From NCBI GenBank assembly GCA_004562915.1, contig SFQZ01000010.1, positions 1-64,000 of the forward strand: DNA of 64,000 nt. Direction: 5' to 3'. Under the pieces are notes generated by a model. That model made no database searches. It was not told the origin of the DNA and saw nothing but the letters and a program-made list of their open reading frames with translations. Of this stretch, positions 7,804 through 17,081 are shown piece by piece. Position numbers and translations under genes: made by a program. Numbering within the stretch: the stretch's first letter is position 1; each line of letters opens with the position of its first letter. This stretch comes from a bacterium (GTDB lineage: Bacteria > Bacillota > Clostridia > Lachnospirales > Lachnospiraceae).

Positions 7804-9384
7804 TTATTCAAACATTTCTACTGTCACTTCATTGGTAATAAAACGATATCTAAATCGTACCACTGTATTGTCTTTTTCTGTAGTAAAATATGCTTTATTG
7901 GCAGATCCGCTTCTGGGATATCCATCCATCTGGTAAGTTGCAGAAAGCGTTCCGTAAGTGGCGACAGAGAAATCGTAGGTTCCCGCAAACGGAATCACCA
8001 CAGAAAGGGTATACGTATTATCACCAATGTAGTACATTCGGGTTGTCTCACTGTTGGAATCATTCCTGATTGCACCCACATGAGATTGAAAACTTCCATA
8101 CACAACAATCTTTTCCGGAAGTTTCATTCCTGTATTCTCATCATAAATATTTCTTGCACCATAGTCAATCAACATTTCAGGATTGGAAGCTTTCTTACGC
8201 AGTTCATGACCGGATTCCCACAGACGTTTTGCAAGTTCTTCCTGACCGAATCCCATAGGGCAATCCACACTTGGCTGATTGATCTGATAAAAATACTGCA
8301 TTTCTTCCTGTCCATTATCCACACGTCTCCTCTTTACAGCACCGTCACTGAGCATTCTCCGGAAAGGAATTTCAAAATAGGCATTCGGATTATTGATTTC
8401 CACCCATTTGTATGTGTATTCCAGAAAATGATCTCTGCTCTCGAACGGCTGGTTGGCAAACCATGCGATCTGGTCATACCCCCACCAGTCTTTCCAGGCA
8501 AGTTCTTCTCTTGTGTATTTGCTGCGGTCCCCTACCACCAGACCGCCCCAGTTATCATACTCCATCAGATATGGCATTGTCTGTGCAGACCAGCCATTCG
8601 GATTTTCTCCGCCTTCACTGTATCCTTCCCGTACAAGAACCAGTTCTTCTCCGGGAACCTCAGGAAGAGGCATGCGGGTAAACGGCATGGCATGATAATC
8701 AAACAATAGTTTTCCACGAATATTTACTCCGTGGGTATGAGCGTCCAACAATATTTTGTGGCGCCTTGCATGCAGGAGGGCGTATTCACGAATCATTTCG
8801 AACAATTCCGAAGTTTTTTTCATACCCGGGTCATTGGCTGTATAAAGATGAATCTGTCCCATATGAAGGGCTTCATAACCACAATCTATATATCGGGTTG
8901 CTCGATAGTAAAACCACATTCTGGTTTCCAGTCGGGACAGATCCGGAATTCCGCCGCTTCTTGCCGGATCATTTTCCCGAAGCCCTATAAATCCGGCCGG
9001 TTTTTCCGGAAACAGTGTATCTTTGAAACAAAATGTACGATGTTCCGGTTCCATGCCAAATGCTTCAAATACATATGCCGGAATCGTAATCTCCTGAATC
9101 CTCTCTACGATGCATTCAAAAATACAGGATTGAAGTATGATTTCCGGATCCATCTCATGAACTCTATCAGCAAGTGCTTTTGATTTCCTGAAATGTTCCT
9201 CATCTTCTTCCATCATATACCAGATTCCGGACGCTCTTCCGAGAAATTTAACACCCATGTTTTTTATCGCCCGAAGGTCATCTTCCAGCGTATCGCTTTC
9301 ATACAATCCCGCCGCAGTCACACAGCGGGACAGATAGTTTTCAAGTACTTCTTTCGATATTGTTGTATCAAATGTAAAATTCAT
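7804..9384 (-). CDS. Uncharacterised 526-aa protein, possible novel glycoside hydrolase-like enzyme
   Basis: I do not recognise the family. The protein has no signal peptide. Residues about 20-420 read like a beta/alpha-barrel, with strand-like segments ending in polar or acidic clusters: MGVKFLGRASGIW, KILLDAHTHGVN, LVLVREGYSEGGENPNGW, YLMEYDNWGGLVVG and an aromatic-rich stretch WKDWWGYDQIAWFANQP. The last 100 residues look like a beta-sandwich (YYIGDNTYTLSVVIPFAG, FRYRFITNEVTVEMFE). Barrel plus beta-sandwich with carboxylates and tryptophans near strand ends is common in glycosidases, but this is inference. It is the last gene of a kinase-GH4-aminopeptidase operon and starts 14 nt after the aminopeptidase stop, so a role in the same catabolic route is likely. 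Confidence 0.72.
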   Translation of the reverse strand: MNFTFDTTISKEVLENYLSRCVTAAGLYESDTLEDDLRAIKNMGVKFLGRASGIWYMMEEDEEHFRKSKALADRVHEMDPEIILQSCIFECIVERIQEITIPAYVFEAFGMEPEHRTFCFKDTLFPEKPAGFIGLRENDPARSGGIPDLSRLETRMWFYYRATRYIDCGYEALHMGQIHLYTANDPGMKKTSELFEMIREYALLHARRHKILLDAHTHGVNIRGKLLFDYHAMPFTRMPLPEVPGEELVLVREGYSEGGENPNGWSAQTMPYLMEYDNWGGLVVGDRSKYTREELAWKDWWGYDQIAWFANQPFESRDHFLEYTYKWVEINNPNAYFEIPFRRMLSDGAVKRRRVDNGQEEMQYFYQINQPSVDCPMGFGQEELAKRLWESGHELRKKASNPEMLIDYGARNIYDENTGMKLPEKIVVYGSFQSHVGAIRNDSNSETTRMYYIGDNTYTLSVVIPFAGTYDFSVATYGTLSATYQMDGYPRSGSANKAYFTTEKDNTVVRFRYRFITNEVTVEMFE

Positions 9385-9398
9385 TCTGCCGTCTCCTC

Positions 9399-10748
9399 TT
9401 ATCTGTCAATATACATGCAATTCATATCTGATTGCTCCAAAAACTTTACAATGGTAGAGATGCATGAACCACTGGCTCCTTCTGCCATTTCTTCTGTTTC
9501 AGAACGAACAACAGAAGGTCCTACCATATCCAGATGAATCCATCGTGTTCCTTCTTCCACAAAATTTTCCAAAAAACATGCAGCTACGCTGGCTCCAGCT
9601 CCCTTTCCAGAGGCATAATTGGCAAAATCCGCACAAATAGACCAGTTCAGTAAATTATGATAATATGGATCCAGCGGCAAACGCCAAAATTTCTCTCCGG
9701 TATATCTGGCTGTATCCATCCACCTTTTCCATAACAAATCGTTGTTTACAAAAAGACCGGTAACTGCATCTCCCAGTGCTGCCTGAGCAGAATAGGTAAG
9801 GGTAGCCAGATCCAGCACTGTTTTTGCCCCCTGCTGCTGTACATAGGTGATACCGTCGCAGAGAACAAGACGACCTTCCGCATCGGTATTGTATACTTCT
9901 ACAGTCTTTCCTGCCAGAGTAGTGATCACATCTCCCATTTTCACTGCATCCGGGCTGATCACATTTTCCGCCAACATAAGTACAGCAACGAGATTTTTCC
10001 TTACTTTTCTTCTCACGAGAACTTCAAAACTTTCCAGAATTCCGGCAGCACCACACATATCATATTTCATACCATTCATACCATCGATGGATTTGAGATG
10101 ATAGCCACCCGAATCAAACATCAATCCTTTACCTACAAGGCCAATCAATTCTTCTCCCGGTGCTCCTTCATATCGAAGCACCACCATGGCTGCTTCTCTT
10201 TTACTTCCCTGATTTACTGCCAAAAGCCCTCCACAGCCCATCTTGCGTAGCTTGACATCGTCAAACACCTGACAGTCTGCTCTCAGACTTTCAGCAAGCT
10301 TTCTGGCATAGCAGACCATATCTTCCGTATGGAGATAATTATTGGGAAGATTTCCCAGTGTTCTTGCATAACCTTTACAGATTCCCAGTTCCTGCCCTCT
10401 TTTGATAATCGCTTCTTTTTCTGTATCCTCAATCTGATCTGTCACAAAAGTACAGGTACAGTCACCAAAATCCGATAGACCATCACGGTTTTCAAACAGC
10501 TGATTATTCCGGAGGTTTTTCATACCGGTTTTTGCAAACCGATACGCTCCGTCATACAGACCACAGATTGCCGTTTCCAAGACTTCTTTCAGCTTTTCAG
10601 AAGAACTCACCGGAAAGTTCATAAGAATCTGAGTATCCCCTTTTCTTTCCTTTCCAAGTTTCCGGCATAAAGCCGGAAGACAGTCTGCAGAATCTACAGT
10701 AATTGATGCTGTTTCCTCAAGCATTACGCTGCTTATTTTTATATTCAT
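9399..10748 (-). CDS. M17-family leucyl aminopeptidase
   Basis: This is a cytosolic two-metal exopeptidase, about 449 aa. The core motifs of the family are intact: VGKGLMFDSGG (Lys207 and Asp212), Lys219 in YHLK, Asp230 in MKYDMCGAA, and NTDAEGRL (Asp289 and Glu291 as metal ligands, Arg293 catalytic). Family members remove N-terminal residues from peptides and often act on Cys-Gly. The protein is shorter than the E. coli PepA type in its N-terminal domain. Its position between a GH4 glycosidase and an unknown enzyme, with gaps of 34 and 14 nt, is unusual. It suggests the imported compound or an intermediate carries an amino acid or peptide bond. That substrate idea is inference; the family call is firm. 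Confidence 0.92.
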   Translation of the reverse strand: MNIKISSVMLEETASITVDSADCLPALCRKLGKERKGDTQILMNFPVSSSEKLKEVLETAICGLYDGAYRFAKTGMKNLRNNQLFENRDGLSDFGDCTCTFVTDQIEDTEKEAIIKRGQELGICKGYARTLGNLPNNYLHTEDMVCYARKLAESLRADCQVFDDVKLRKMGCGGLLAVNQGSKREAAMVVLRYEGAPGEELIGLVGKGLMFDSGGYHLKSIDGMNGMKYDMCGAAGILESFEVLVRRKVRKNLVAVLMLAENVISPDAVKMGDVITTLAGKTVEVYNTDAEGRLVLCDGITYVQQQGAKTVLDLATLTYSAQAALGDAVTGLFVNNDLLWKRWMDTARYTGEKFWRLPLDPYYHNLLNWSICADFANYASGKGAGASVAACFLENFVEEGTRWIHLDMVGPSVVRSETEEMAEGASGSCISTIVKFLEQSDMNCMYIDR

Positions 10749-10782
10749 TTCATCCTCCAGTTTAGGATAAACCTGTTACATT

Positions 10783-12141
10783 TTATTGAAAAATACCGCC
10801 ATAAACTTCATCATATTTTGCAACCAGTTCCTTCGCCAGTGAATAGGAATTAACAAGTGGATGCTGCATCAGAGCCTGGATTGCTGTTTCTTTTGAACGG
10901 GTATTGATTGCTTCCACCGTAAGTTTTTCATACATCTTAATCAAACGCATCAGAAGATAACAATGCTCTGGCACTTCTGTAACTTTCACCGGTTTGATTC
11001 CGTCCTTGGAAACCAGACAGGTTGTTTCAATTACATCATTATCTTCCAGTCCCGGAATACTTCCATGATTCTCCACAGAGAGAACCAGATATTTTCCTTC
11101 ATCACTCTGCATTCCTTCAATACAATCCAGCATAACACCGGCATATCCCATACCATCCGGTACTTCCAGCTGTCCTTTTTCCAGCAGCGGACGTTTTGCA
11201 AGACCAGATTCTATACTCATATAAGAATTCTCACGGACCTGCATATAGTAGAGGAAGATCTGAAGAGCACCTTCCGGATCCGCATCAATATCCATAGCTT
11301 TCAGTTCTTCCATCATCTGGATATTCACAGATTCAATGGTCTTCCCTCTGGTAGCTCCGGATTTTATAATATTTTCCAATGCCTTTTCTCTATGATAATA
11401 GTAATACAGATATTCATTCGGTAAGAAGCCGATAGAACGCAAAAGCTCTGGATCAAACATGGAAAATTCCTGAACACCCTGTAAGAATTCATCATCATCC
11501 AAAAGTTCAGGCAAAATTTCCTGTCCTTTCTTTTTTACACTGCGAATCCAGGAAAGATGGTTTAATCCGAAAAATTCTACATACAGTTCATCTTCTGTTA
11601 CGCCCAGATCATGTGCCATACGGAATTTTGTACTGCTGGGTGCATCGCAGATTCCGATGATTTTATCATAACCGCCACTGCGAAGCGCCTGTGTCACCAG
11701 CCCGGACGGATTTGTAAAATTGAAAATCCATGCATCCGGTGCATACTGTTTGATAAGTTCACAATACTCTTTCAATACCGGAATCGTACGAACTGCCATG
11801 GAAAATCCGCCCACACCTGTAGTCTCCTGTCCGATCACGCCTGTTTCTAAAGCAATTGTTTCATCAACCACTCTGGAATGATCTCCACCTACACGTAATG
11901 TTGTGACAATATAGTCAGCTCCTTTGATTGCTTCTATCGGATCCGATACAGCCCATACCTTCAGATTTTCATTTTTCCGATTCACCACATGTTTACAGAG
12001 TTTTTCGATGATTCTCTGTTTTTCTTCCTGAATATCATAAAGGACTACTTCATCAATATGTAATTTTTTGTATCGTTTCAAAAGTCCATTGATAAAAATA
12101 ACGGTTCTTACACCTGCTCCGCCGATTACTGCAATTTTCAT
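10783..12141 (-). CDS. GH4 family glycosidase (6-phospho-beta-glucosidase-like)
   Basis: GH4 enzymes cleave glycosides, mostly 6-phosphorylated, by an NAD+- and Mn2+-dependent oxidation-elimination mechanism. The 452-aa sequence starts with the Rossmann motif VIGGAGVRT. It has the metal-binding cysteine (Cys165, IGICDAPSS) and the GLNHLSW motif with His195. NFTNPSG and the Tyr-rich PNEYLYYYYH segment match the 6-phospho-beta-glucosidase branch more than the alpha-galactosidase branch. No PTS permease is nearby; instead there is an ABC importer and a PfkB kinase, so the phosphorylated substrate may be made in the cytosol. The gene is 20 nt downstream of the kinase and clearly co-transcribed with it. 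Confidence 0.93.
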   Translation of the reverse strand: MKIAVIGGAGVRTVIFINGLLKRYKKLHIDEVVLYDIQEEKQRIIEKLCKHVVNRKNENLKVWAVSDPIEAIKGADYIVTTLRVGGDHSRVVDETIALETGVIGQETTGVGGFSMAVRTIPVLKEYCELIKQYAPDAWIFNFTNPSGLVTQALRSGGYDKIIGICDAPSSTKFRMAHDLGVTEDELYVEFFGLNHLSWIRSVKKKGQEILPELLDDDEFLQGVQEFSMFDPELLRSIGFLPNEYLYYYYHREKALENIIKSGATRGKTIESVNIQMMEELKAMDIDADPEGALQIFLYYMQVRENSYMSIESGLAKRPLLEKGQLEVPDGMGYAGVMLDCIEGMQSDEGKYLVLSVENHGSIPGLEDNDVIETTCLVSKDGIKPVKVTEVPEHCYLLMRLIKMYEKLTVEAINTRSKETAIQALMQHPLVNSYSLAKELVAKYDEVYGGIFQ

Positions 12142-12161
12142 AACCTAATCCTCCCGTGCTG

Positions 12162-13091
12162 TTATTTATTAATAAAATCCATTAATTGATCTTCTGTTGG
12201 AAACCCTGTATTACCGCCCAGTGCAGTGACTGACAAAGCTCCGCACCCATTACCACACTTCAGACACTCTTCCACGGACTTTCCTTTCAAAAATCCGTAT
12301 ACGAAACCTGCATTGAAAGAATCACCGGCACCTGTCGTATCCACTGCTGTTACCTTATAGGGAGCTGCCTGATACAGCTTTCCGTCACATACTGCAATGG
12401 CTCCTTCTTTTCCCATCTTAATCGCTGTCAGATGACAATGTCTGGCAAAATCTTTTGCCGCTTCGTATGCATCATTTTTTCTGCTGTAATGCACTGCTTC
12501 CGTTTCATTCATAAATAAAACATCAATATATGGGAATAACTCATAGATTCCCTGATTCCATTCGCCAGTAGAATCCCATCCCAGGTCAAAAGAAACCGTT
12601 GCCTGTGTCTCTGACTTGATTCTCTTCAAAAAACGAAGATAGGAATCATGATTCAGAGAACCTGCATATCCTGTAACATGAATGTGCGAAGCCTGTTTTA
12701 CCTTCGCTACATCCACAGAATCAATACTTAACTTTTCATTGGTTCCCCGAAAGGTTAAGAATGACCGGTCTTTTTCATTGGTAAAACTCAGAGAAATTCC
12801 TGTTTTCTGTGTAGAATCTGTCAGTAGAAGGGAGTCATCCACATTACATTCACGGAAAACTTTTCTGATCATGTCTCCATAACAGTCATCACCGATCTCT
12901 CCCTGAAAAACCGGATGCAGCCCCAATTTTCCGGTACCCAGTGTAAACAAAGCAGCACCGCCGCCCACAAATGTTTCCATGACAGGAACCTCATCCTCCT
13001 GTCCCGGCTGTGGGAACTTTTCAACATTCGGTATCACGATATCAATATTTACATCCCCATATACATATATATCCCATTTTTTACTGCTCAT
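12162..13091 (-). CDS. PfkB-family carbohydrate kinase
   Basis: This 309-aa protein belongs to the ribokinase/PfkB superfamily, which phosphorylates sugars or nucleosides with ATP. The N-terminal substrate motif is seen as GDVNIDIVIP followed by VGGGAALFTLG, and the C-terminal signature is DTTGAGDSFNAGF, with catalytic base Asp257. It is the first gene of the kinase-GH4-M17-unknown operon, which implies that it phosphorylates the imported sugar or sugar conjugate before or after GH4 action. Members of this superfamily include fructokinases, ribokinases and fructoselysine kinase FrlD; I cannot choose among them. A terminator lies in the 168-nt gap to the upstream permease gene, so some transcription may start in that gap. 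Confidence 0.9.
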   Translation of the reverse strand: MSSKKWDIYVYGDVNIDIVIPNVEKFPQPGQEDEVPVMETFVGGGAALFTLGTGKLGLHPVFQGEIGDDCYGDMIRKVFRECNVDDSLLLTDSTQKTGISLSFTNEKDRSFLTFRGTNEKLSIDSVDVAKVKQASHIHVTGYAGSLNHDSYLRFLKRIKSETQATVSFDLGWDSTGEWNQGIYELFPYIDVLFMNETEAVHYSRKNDAYEAAKDFARHCHLTAIKMGKEGAIAVCDGKLYQAAPYKVTAVDTTGAGDSFNAGFVYGFLKGKSVEECLKCGNGCGALSVTALGGNTGFPTEDQLMDFINK

Positions 13092-13156
13092 ATGTTACCC
13101 TCTTTTCATGCTGTATACATTTGAAATCTCACGAATTTTTCCCCGTTTTGTAAAAA

Positions 13157-13222
13157 GAAAAGATTCGTGCCTCACTCATACATATCCTAACATATCCTGT
13201 TGAGCGAGGCAAAGAATCTTTT
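13157..13222 (-). terminator. Hairpin terminator after the ABC permease gene
   Basis: Arms at 13157-13178 and 13201-13222 pair over about 20 positions with a few mismatches. On the minus strand the stem is followed by TTTTCTTTTT. It falls in the 168-nt gap between the 13260 permease stop and the kinase start. It may attenuate transcription of the downstream enzyme genes relative to the transporter. No convincing separate promoter was found in the rest of the gap. Confidence 0.7.
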
Positions 13223-13259
13223 CCGTCAATACATTATATTATTTTTTAAACACTCATGT

Positions 13260-14183
13260 TTAACCTTTTACTGCCCCAATCATAGCACCTTTTGCAAAAT
13301 ATTTCTGTACAAAAGGATATACACAGAGAATAGGCACTGTGGTCACCACAACTGCTGCCATCTTCAGAGAATCTGAGGTTACGGCTGAAGCATTATGTGC
13401 CAGAGCTTGTGCCACGGAAGTTACTTCCTGTTGTGCATTCATGGCTTTTGTCAGCATATTCTGGAGTACAGTCTGGACAGGCCACAAGTTTGGATCATTG
13501 ACATAGAAAGCTCCGGCAAACCAGTCATTCCAGTGATTTACTGCTGTATAGAGTCCTACAACCGCAATAACAGGTTTACTTAAAGGAAGCATGATCGTGG
13601 TATAAATCTTAAAATAACCGCAGCCGTCAAGCTTTGCGGATTCCTCCAGACTGTCAGGTATTCCTTCAAAGAAAGTACGGATCATCAAAAGATAGGTTAC
13701 ACTCACAAGGCTCGGCACCACATATACCCAGAAAGAATTCAGCAAATGAAGATTATTATACTGAATATATGTGGGAATCATACCACCCCCAAAAAGCATG
13801 GTAAAAGTAATAAGCATTGTAAGAATCTTTCTTCCCGGTAAATCTTTTTCTTTTAAAGCAAATCCTGCCAGAGTTGTTACCAGCAAACTTAAAAAAGTAC
13901 CAATCACAGTTCTGGCAACCGTAATGACATAGGCTTTACTGATGCTTCCATCCCGGAATACTTCTTTAAAGTTGTCCAGAGTAAATGCTCTGGGCCAGAA
14001 CCAGATTCCGCCTCGTGCCGCATCTTTACCGTCGTTAAAGGACAACGCCAAAACGTTCAGACATGGCAGGAGAATAATCAGACACAAAGCAATTATAATA
14101 AGATATATGATAACCTGAATCACTGTATCCGTCAGATTGGTTTTGATTTTTGTAGCTCCATGAGTCGAATTTTTCTTACTCAT
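13260..14183 (-). CDS. Carbohydrate ABC transporter permease (LplC/YtcP-like)
   Basis: This 307-aa inner-membrane subunit has six hydrophobic segments, beginning with VIYLIIIALCLIILLPCLN. The cytoplasmic EAA-type loop is seen around SLEESAKLDGCGYFKIYTTIMLPLSKPV, and the C-terminus FAKGAMIGAVKG is typical of the LplC/YtcP subfamily. It pairs with the 16023-16976 permease and the lipoprotein between them to import oligosaccharides or related compounds. No ATPase gene is in the operon. As is common for this subfamily, a shared MsmX-type ATPase elsewhere would energise it. It is followed by a terminator. Confidence 0.93.
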   Translation of the reverse strand: MSKKNSTHGATKIKTNLTDTVIQVIIYLIIIALCLIILLPCLNVLALSFNDGKDAARGGIWFWPRAFTLDNFKEVFRDGSISKAYVITVARTVIGTFLSLLVTTLAGFALKEKDLPGRKILTMLITFTMLFGGGMIPTYIQYNNLHLLNSFWVYVVPSLVSVTYLLMIRTFFEGIPDSLEESAKLDGCGYFKIYTTIMLPLSKPVIAVVGLYTAVNHWNDWFAGAFYVNDPNLWPVQTVLQNMLTKAMNAQQEVTSVAQALAHNASAVTSDSLKMAAVVVTTVPILCVYPFVQKYFAKGAMIGAVKG

Positions 14184-14239
14184 TATTCAGCCAATCCTTT
14201 CTTACTTCTGCTGTCCTGTGTACAGGACAGCAGTAATGA

Positions 14240-16009
14240 TTAATGATAGAAATTAACAGCTTCCGGATTTTCTTCGTAAATGCCTTTTACATATTCTTCG
14301 AATCTTTCAACACCTGCTGCTTTCAGCTGCTGACGGAAGGATTCTACGATGGATTTCATTTCATCATCTGATTTAGCGAAACAAGCCTGTACAAAAGTTT
14401 CATCCCAGTTCAGCAGATCCATCTGCAGTTTTACATCTTCCAGACCTTCAGCAGACATGTATGCTGTTGCATCCAGTCCAGGAATCAGTTTCTTTTCTGT
14501 TGTGTACTCTTTTGCAATTTCAACGCTTCGTGCAAATGCAGAATCACCAGCAGATGCACCAGGACGAGATTCACCAAAGTTGTCAATGTTATTTTTGTTG
14601 GTCAGAACAAACTCAAAGAAATAGTTTCCGGATCCACCAAAACCTGCTCCTACATCATTAATCAGATAATCCGTATTACCTGCATTCAGCTGTTCCAGTA
14701 CTTCATCTTTCAAAACAGGTTTTCCGTCTACCAGATCATAGGAAACTCCCTCAGCACCATACTGTGCGATCATCTGTCCTTCCGGAGTAGACAGCCAGTC
14801 AAAGAATGCAAAGATTTCTTCCGGATTTTCTGCCTCTGCAGAGATTGCCATACATCCGCGTCCGCCTTTACCGGATACGATTTCCTTGTTGTCACCCTGA
14901 ATATCATTCAACGGTCCAAGCGGTACCCAGTCATCGCTTCCATAGATGATTTCTTCGTAGTTATGTACATCGGCAATAATACCTGAATTTTTATTTTTGG
15001 AAACTTCTTCAGCACGAGTACTGTCCATGGTAAAGAACTCTGGGTTCATCAAACCTTCATCCAGAAGTTTTCTAATGAATCCAATTTGATCATATACATA
15101 ATCAGTTTCTGCCACATGTTTCACATTGCCATCAGTATCAACGTTATAATCTTTACTTACACCCCAACGATATCCGGTTGTAATGTATTTTACAGCATCT
15201 ACAGATCCGCCCCAGTATTTCGGTCCCAAAGGATAGATATCGTTGCCATTGTCATCTTTGAATCCGCCTTCTTTCATTTTTACAAGAAGGTCATAGAACT
15301 GATCCTGTGTTCTGATTTCTTTTGGATCAATACCCAGTTTATCAACGATTGCCTTCTGGATATACATTCCGCCTACATACTCTTCTTCCGGAATAGTTTC
15401 CAGAGATCTGTCAATTTCATCAATAGCCAGCTGCCACAGATAGACACCATCCAGGTCATCACGGAAAACGATATTTTTGTAAGTATCAGCAGGCAGATAT
15501 CCTTCCTCATAATACTTGGAATACACTTTGCTGTTCTTCATATATTCTGATACATCAGCAAACATCTCTTCCTTTGCAGCTTTCAAAAGCAGAGGAAATT
15601 CCGGCCTTGTTGAGTTATCAAGGTAAGAAATAATTACGTCTGGAATTGTACCGGAAGCAAGCTGAGAAGCCATAACTTTCGCATCACTGTCACCAGGTGT
15701 ATATTTCACATCCAGTTTGATACCTGTCAGTTCTGTAATTTTCTGCATTGTTGGAGTATTATTGAAATCTGCAGGAAGTGTATTTCCAATATCATCAACA
15801 TACGCCTGAATCGTAATGGTTCTGTCTGCGATCCAGGTATCCGGTTTGTCAGAATTGTCTTCCTCCGTTGCTGTATTATTTGCTGTATCATTTTTTGCCG
15901 TTTCAGATCCTTTGCTGTCATCAGAGCCGCCGCAGCCTGCCAGCATAGATACCGTCATTGTTGCCGCCATGGCACCTGCCATGAGCTGTTTTACCATTTT
16001 CTTTTTCAT
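14240..16009 (-). CDS. Extracellular solute-binding lipoprotein (LplA/YtcQ-like)
   Basis: This 589-aa lipoprotein catches the substrate outside the cell for the adjacent permeases. A classic lipobox (SMLAGC, Cys26) ends the signal peptide and is followed by a Gly/Ser/Asp/Thr-rich linker. The large size and segments such as PDTWIADRTITIQAYVDD and FFDWLSTPEGQMIAQYG fit the LplA/YtcQ group of family 1 binding proteins. These bind oligosaccharides and are regularly found beside YesM/YesN regulators. It lies between the two permease genes, 13 nt after LplB and 56 nt before LplC. The ligand is unknown. A conserved Trp/Tyr-rich set in the domain interface suggests a sugar. Confidence 0.94.
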   Translation of the reverse strand: MKKKMVKQLMAGAMAATMTVSMLAGCGGSDDSKGSETAKNDTANNTATEEDNSDKPDTWIADRTITIQAYVDDIGNTLPADFNNTPTMQKITELTGIKLDVKYTPGDSDAKVMASQLASGTIPDVIISYLDNSTRPEFPLLLKAAKEEMFADVSEYMKNSKVYSKYYEEGYLPADTYKNIVFRDDLDGVYLWQLAIDEIDRSLETIPEEEYVGGMYIQKAIVDKLGIDPKEIRTQDQFYDLLVKMKEGGFKDDNGNDIYPLGPKYWGGSVDAVKYITTGYRWGVSKDYNVDTDGNVKHVAETDYVYDQIGFIRKLLDEGLMNPEFFTMDSTRAEEVSKNKNSGIIADVHNYEEIIYGSDDWVPLGPLNDIQGDNKEIVSGKGGRGCMAISAEAENPEEIFAFFDWLSTPEGQMIAQYGAEGVSYDLVDGKPVLKDEVLEQLNAGNTDYLINDVGAGFGGSGNYFFEFVLTNKNNIDNFGESRPGASAGDSAFARSVEIAKEYTTEKKLIPGLDATAYMSAEGLEDVKLQMDLLNWDETFVQACFAKSDDEMKSIVESFRQQLKAAGVERFEEYVKGIYEENPEAVNFYH

Positions 16010-16022
16010 AGAAATCCTCCTT

Positions 16023-16976
16023 TTACCAAAGTCCTACCTCTGTAAGTTTTTTACAGATTTTGTTACATACTACTACCAGAATCAATCCTACAACGCCCTG
16101 AATCAATCCGATAGCAGTTGCATAGCCGAACTGTCCTCCCTGCAGACCGACCCTTACTACATAGACGTCCAGCGTATCCGCCAACGACATGTTTCCGGGA
16201 GTACGCAAAAGCCAGATCTGTTCTACACCGGAAGACAGCAGTCCACCGATACCCATGATAAACAAAAGTCCGATGGTTCCCCGAATACTGGGAAGCGTAA
16301 TATGCCACATTTTTTTCAGTTTACCGCATCCATCCATCTCAGCTGCTTCATACAATGCAAGATCCACACCGCTTATTGCTGCCAGATAAATGATGGAATC
16401 CCAGCCGATATTCCTCCACAGGTCCATGGAAAACAGGATTTTGTAGAAATAATCTGCTTCCATAAGGAAGAATTTACTTCCATCACCGCCAAGAGCTGCA
16501 ATCGCCTGATTCAAAACTCCTGTGTTCGGTGCAAGGATTCTTTGCAGCATGGTTACGATAATAACTGAAGAAAGGAAATGGGGCAGATACGTGATAGTCT
16601 GCGACACCTTTTTGAACTTCATGTTTCGAAGTTCGTTCAGCAAAAGTGCCAGTATAATCGCAAATGGAAATTCCAGAATACATTTAATCATACCGATCTT
16701 GAGAGTATTCAGAATCAAGCGAGGGGCATCATAGTTAGTGAAAAATGTCTTAAAATACAGTAGCCCCACCCATGGACTTCCCCAGATTCCCTTTTTAAAA
16801 GAATAATCCTTAAAAGCCAGTACAGAACCTGCCATTGGCACATAGCAGATCAATGCATAGTATATGACACACGGAATCAGCATCACATACAAAGGCCAGA
16901 AGCGGATCAGTCTTTTTTTCAGAGACTGTTTGGGCGGCTTATACTTCTTTTGCTTCCCAACACTTGCTGTTTGCAT
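16023..16976 (-). CDS. ABC transporter permease (LplB/YteP-like)
   Basis: This is a six-segment membrane permease of about 317 aa. The start at 16976 (MQTASVGKQKKY) is chosen because AAGGAGGAG lies 6 nt upstream; a longer in-frame start at 17033 has no such site and would overlap the promoter. Family features include the Lys-rich N-tail before FWPLYVMLIPCVIYYALI, the PMAGSVLAFKDYSF region and an EAA-type loop near YEAAEMDGCGKLKKMWHITLPS. It is the first gene of the transporter operon, whose promoter and operator lie at 17007-17074. It works with the lipoprotein and LplC subunit downstream. Confidence 0.93.
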   Translation of the reverse strand: MQTASVGKQKKYKPPKQSLKKRLIRFWPLYVMLIPCVIYYALICYVPMAGSVLAFKDYSFKKGIWGSPWVGLLYFKTFFTNYDAPRLILNTLKIGMIKCILEFPFAIILALLLNELRNMKFKKVSQTITYLPHFLSSVIIVTMLQRILAPNTGVLNQAIAALGGDGSKFFLMEADYFYKILFSMDLWRNIGWDSIIYLAAISGVDLALYEAAEMDGCGKLKKMWHITLPSIRGTIGLLFIMGIGGLLSSGVEQIWLLRTPGNMSLADTLDVYVVRVGLQGGQFGYATAIGLIQGVVGLILVVVCNKICKKLTEVGLW

Positions 16977-17006
16977 AAGTTCTCCTCCTTCTTTTATGAT
17001 GACAAT

Positions 17007-17074
17007 ATTATAAAATTTATATAAAAATGTCACAATGGACAGAACTTTTAAATGAAGTGGACTTTTCTACACTT
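17007..17074 (-). promoter_or_regulatory. Operator O1 plus promoter of the ABC importer operon
   Basis: Read on the minus strand, TGTAGAAAAGTCCACT is followed by GTTCTGTCCATTGT. Both TCCA cores (17058-17061 and 17036-17039) are 22 nt apart. The second core abuts the -35 TTGTGA (17030-17035), which is followed by a 17-nt spacer and a perfect TATAAT (17007-17012). The start codon is 31 nt beyond. Direct repeats spaced by two helical turns and touching the -35 are the expected binding layout of an AraC-type activator, here most simply the 18025-19641 regulator. Confidence 0.72.
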
Positions 17075-17081
17075 CTATCAT

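Noticed and set aside
8080-8709. Open frame of 209 codons on the plus strand
   Set aside because: Antisense shadow of the 7804-9384 gene; the sense frame has a good operon context and start.
16977-17081. CcpA catabolite (cre) site before the ABC importer operon
   Set aside because: No sequence fits the cre consensus well; the double TCCA half-site explains the region better.
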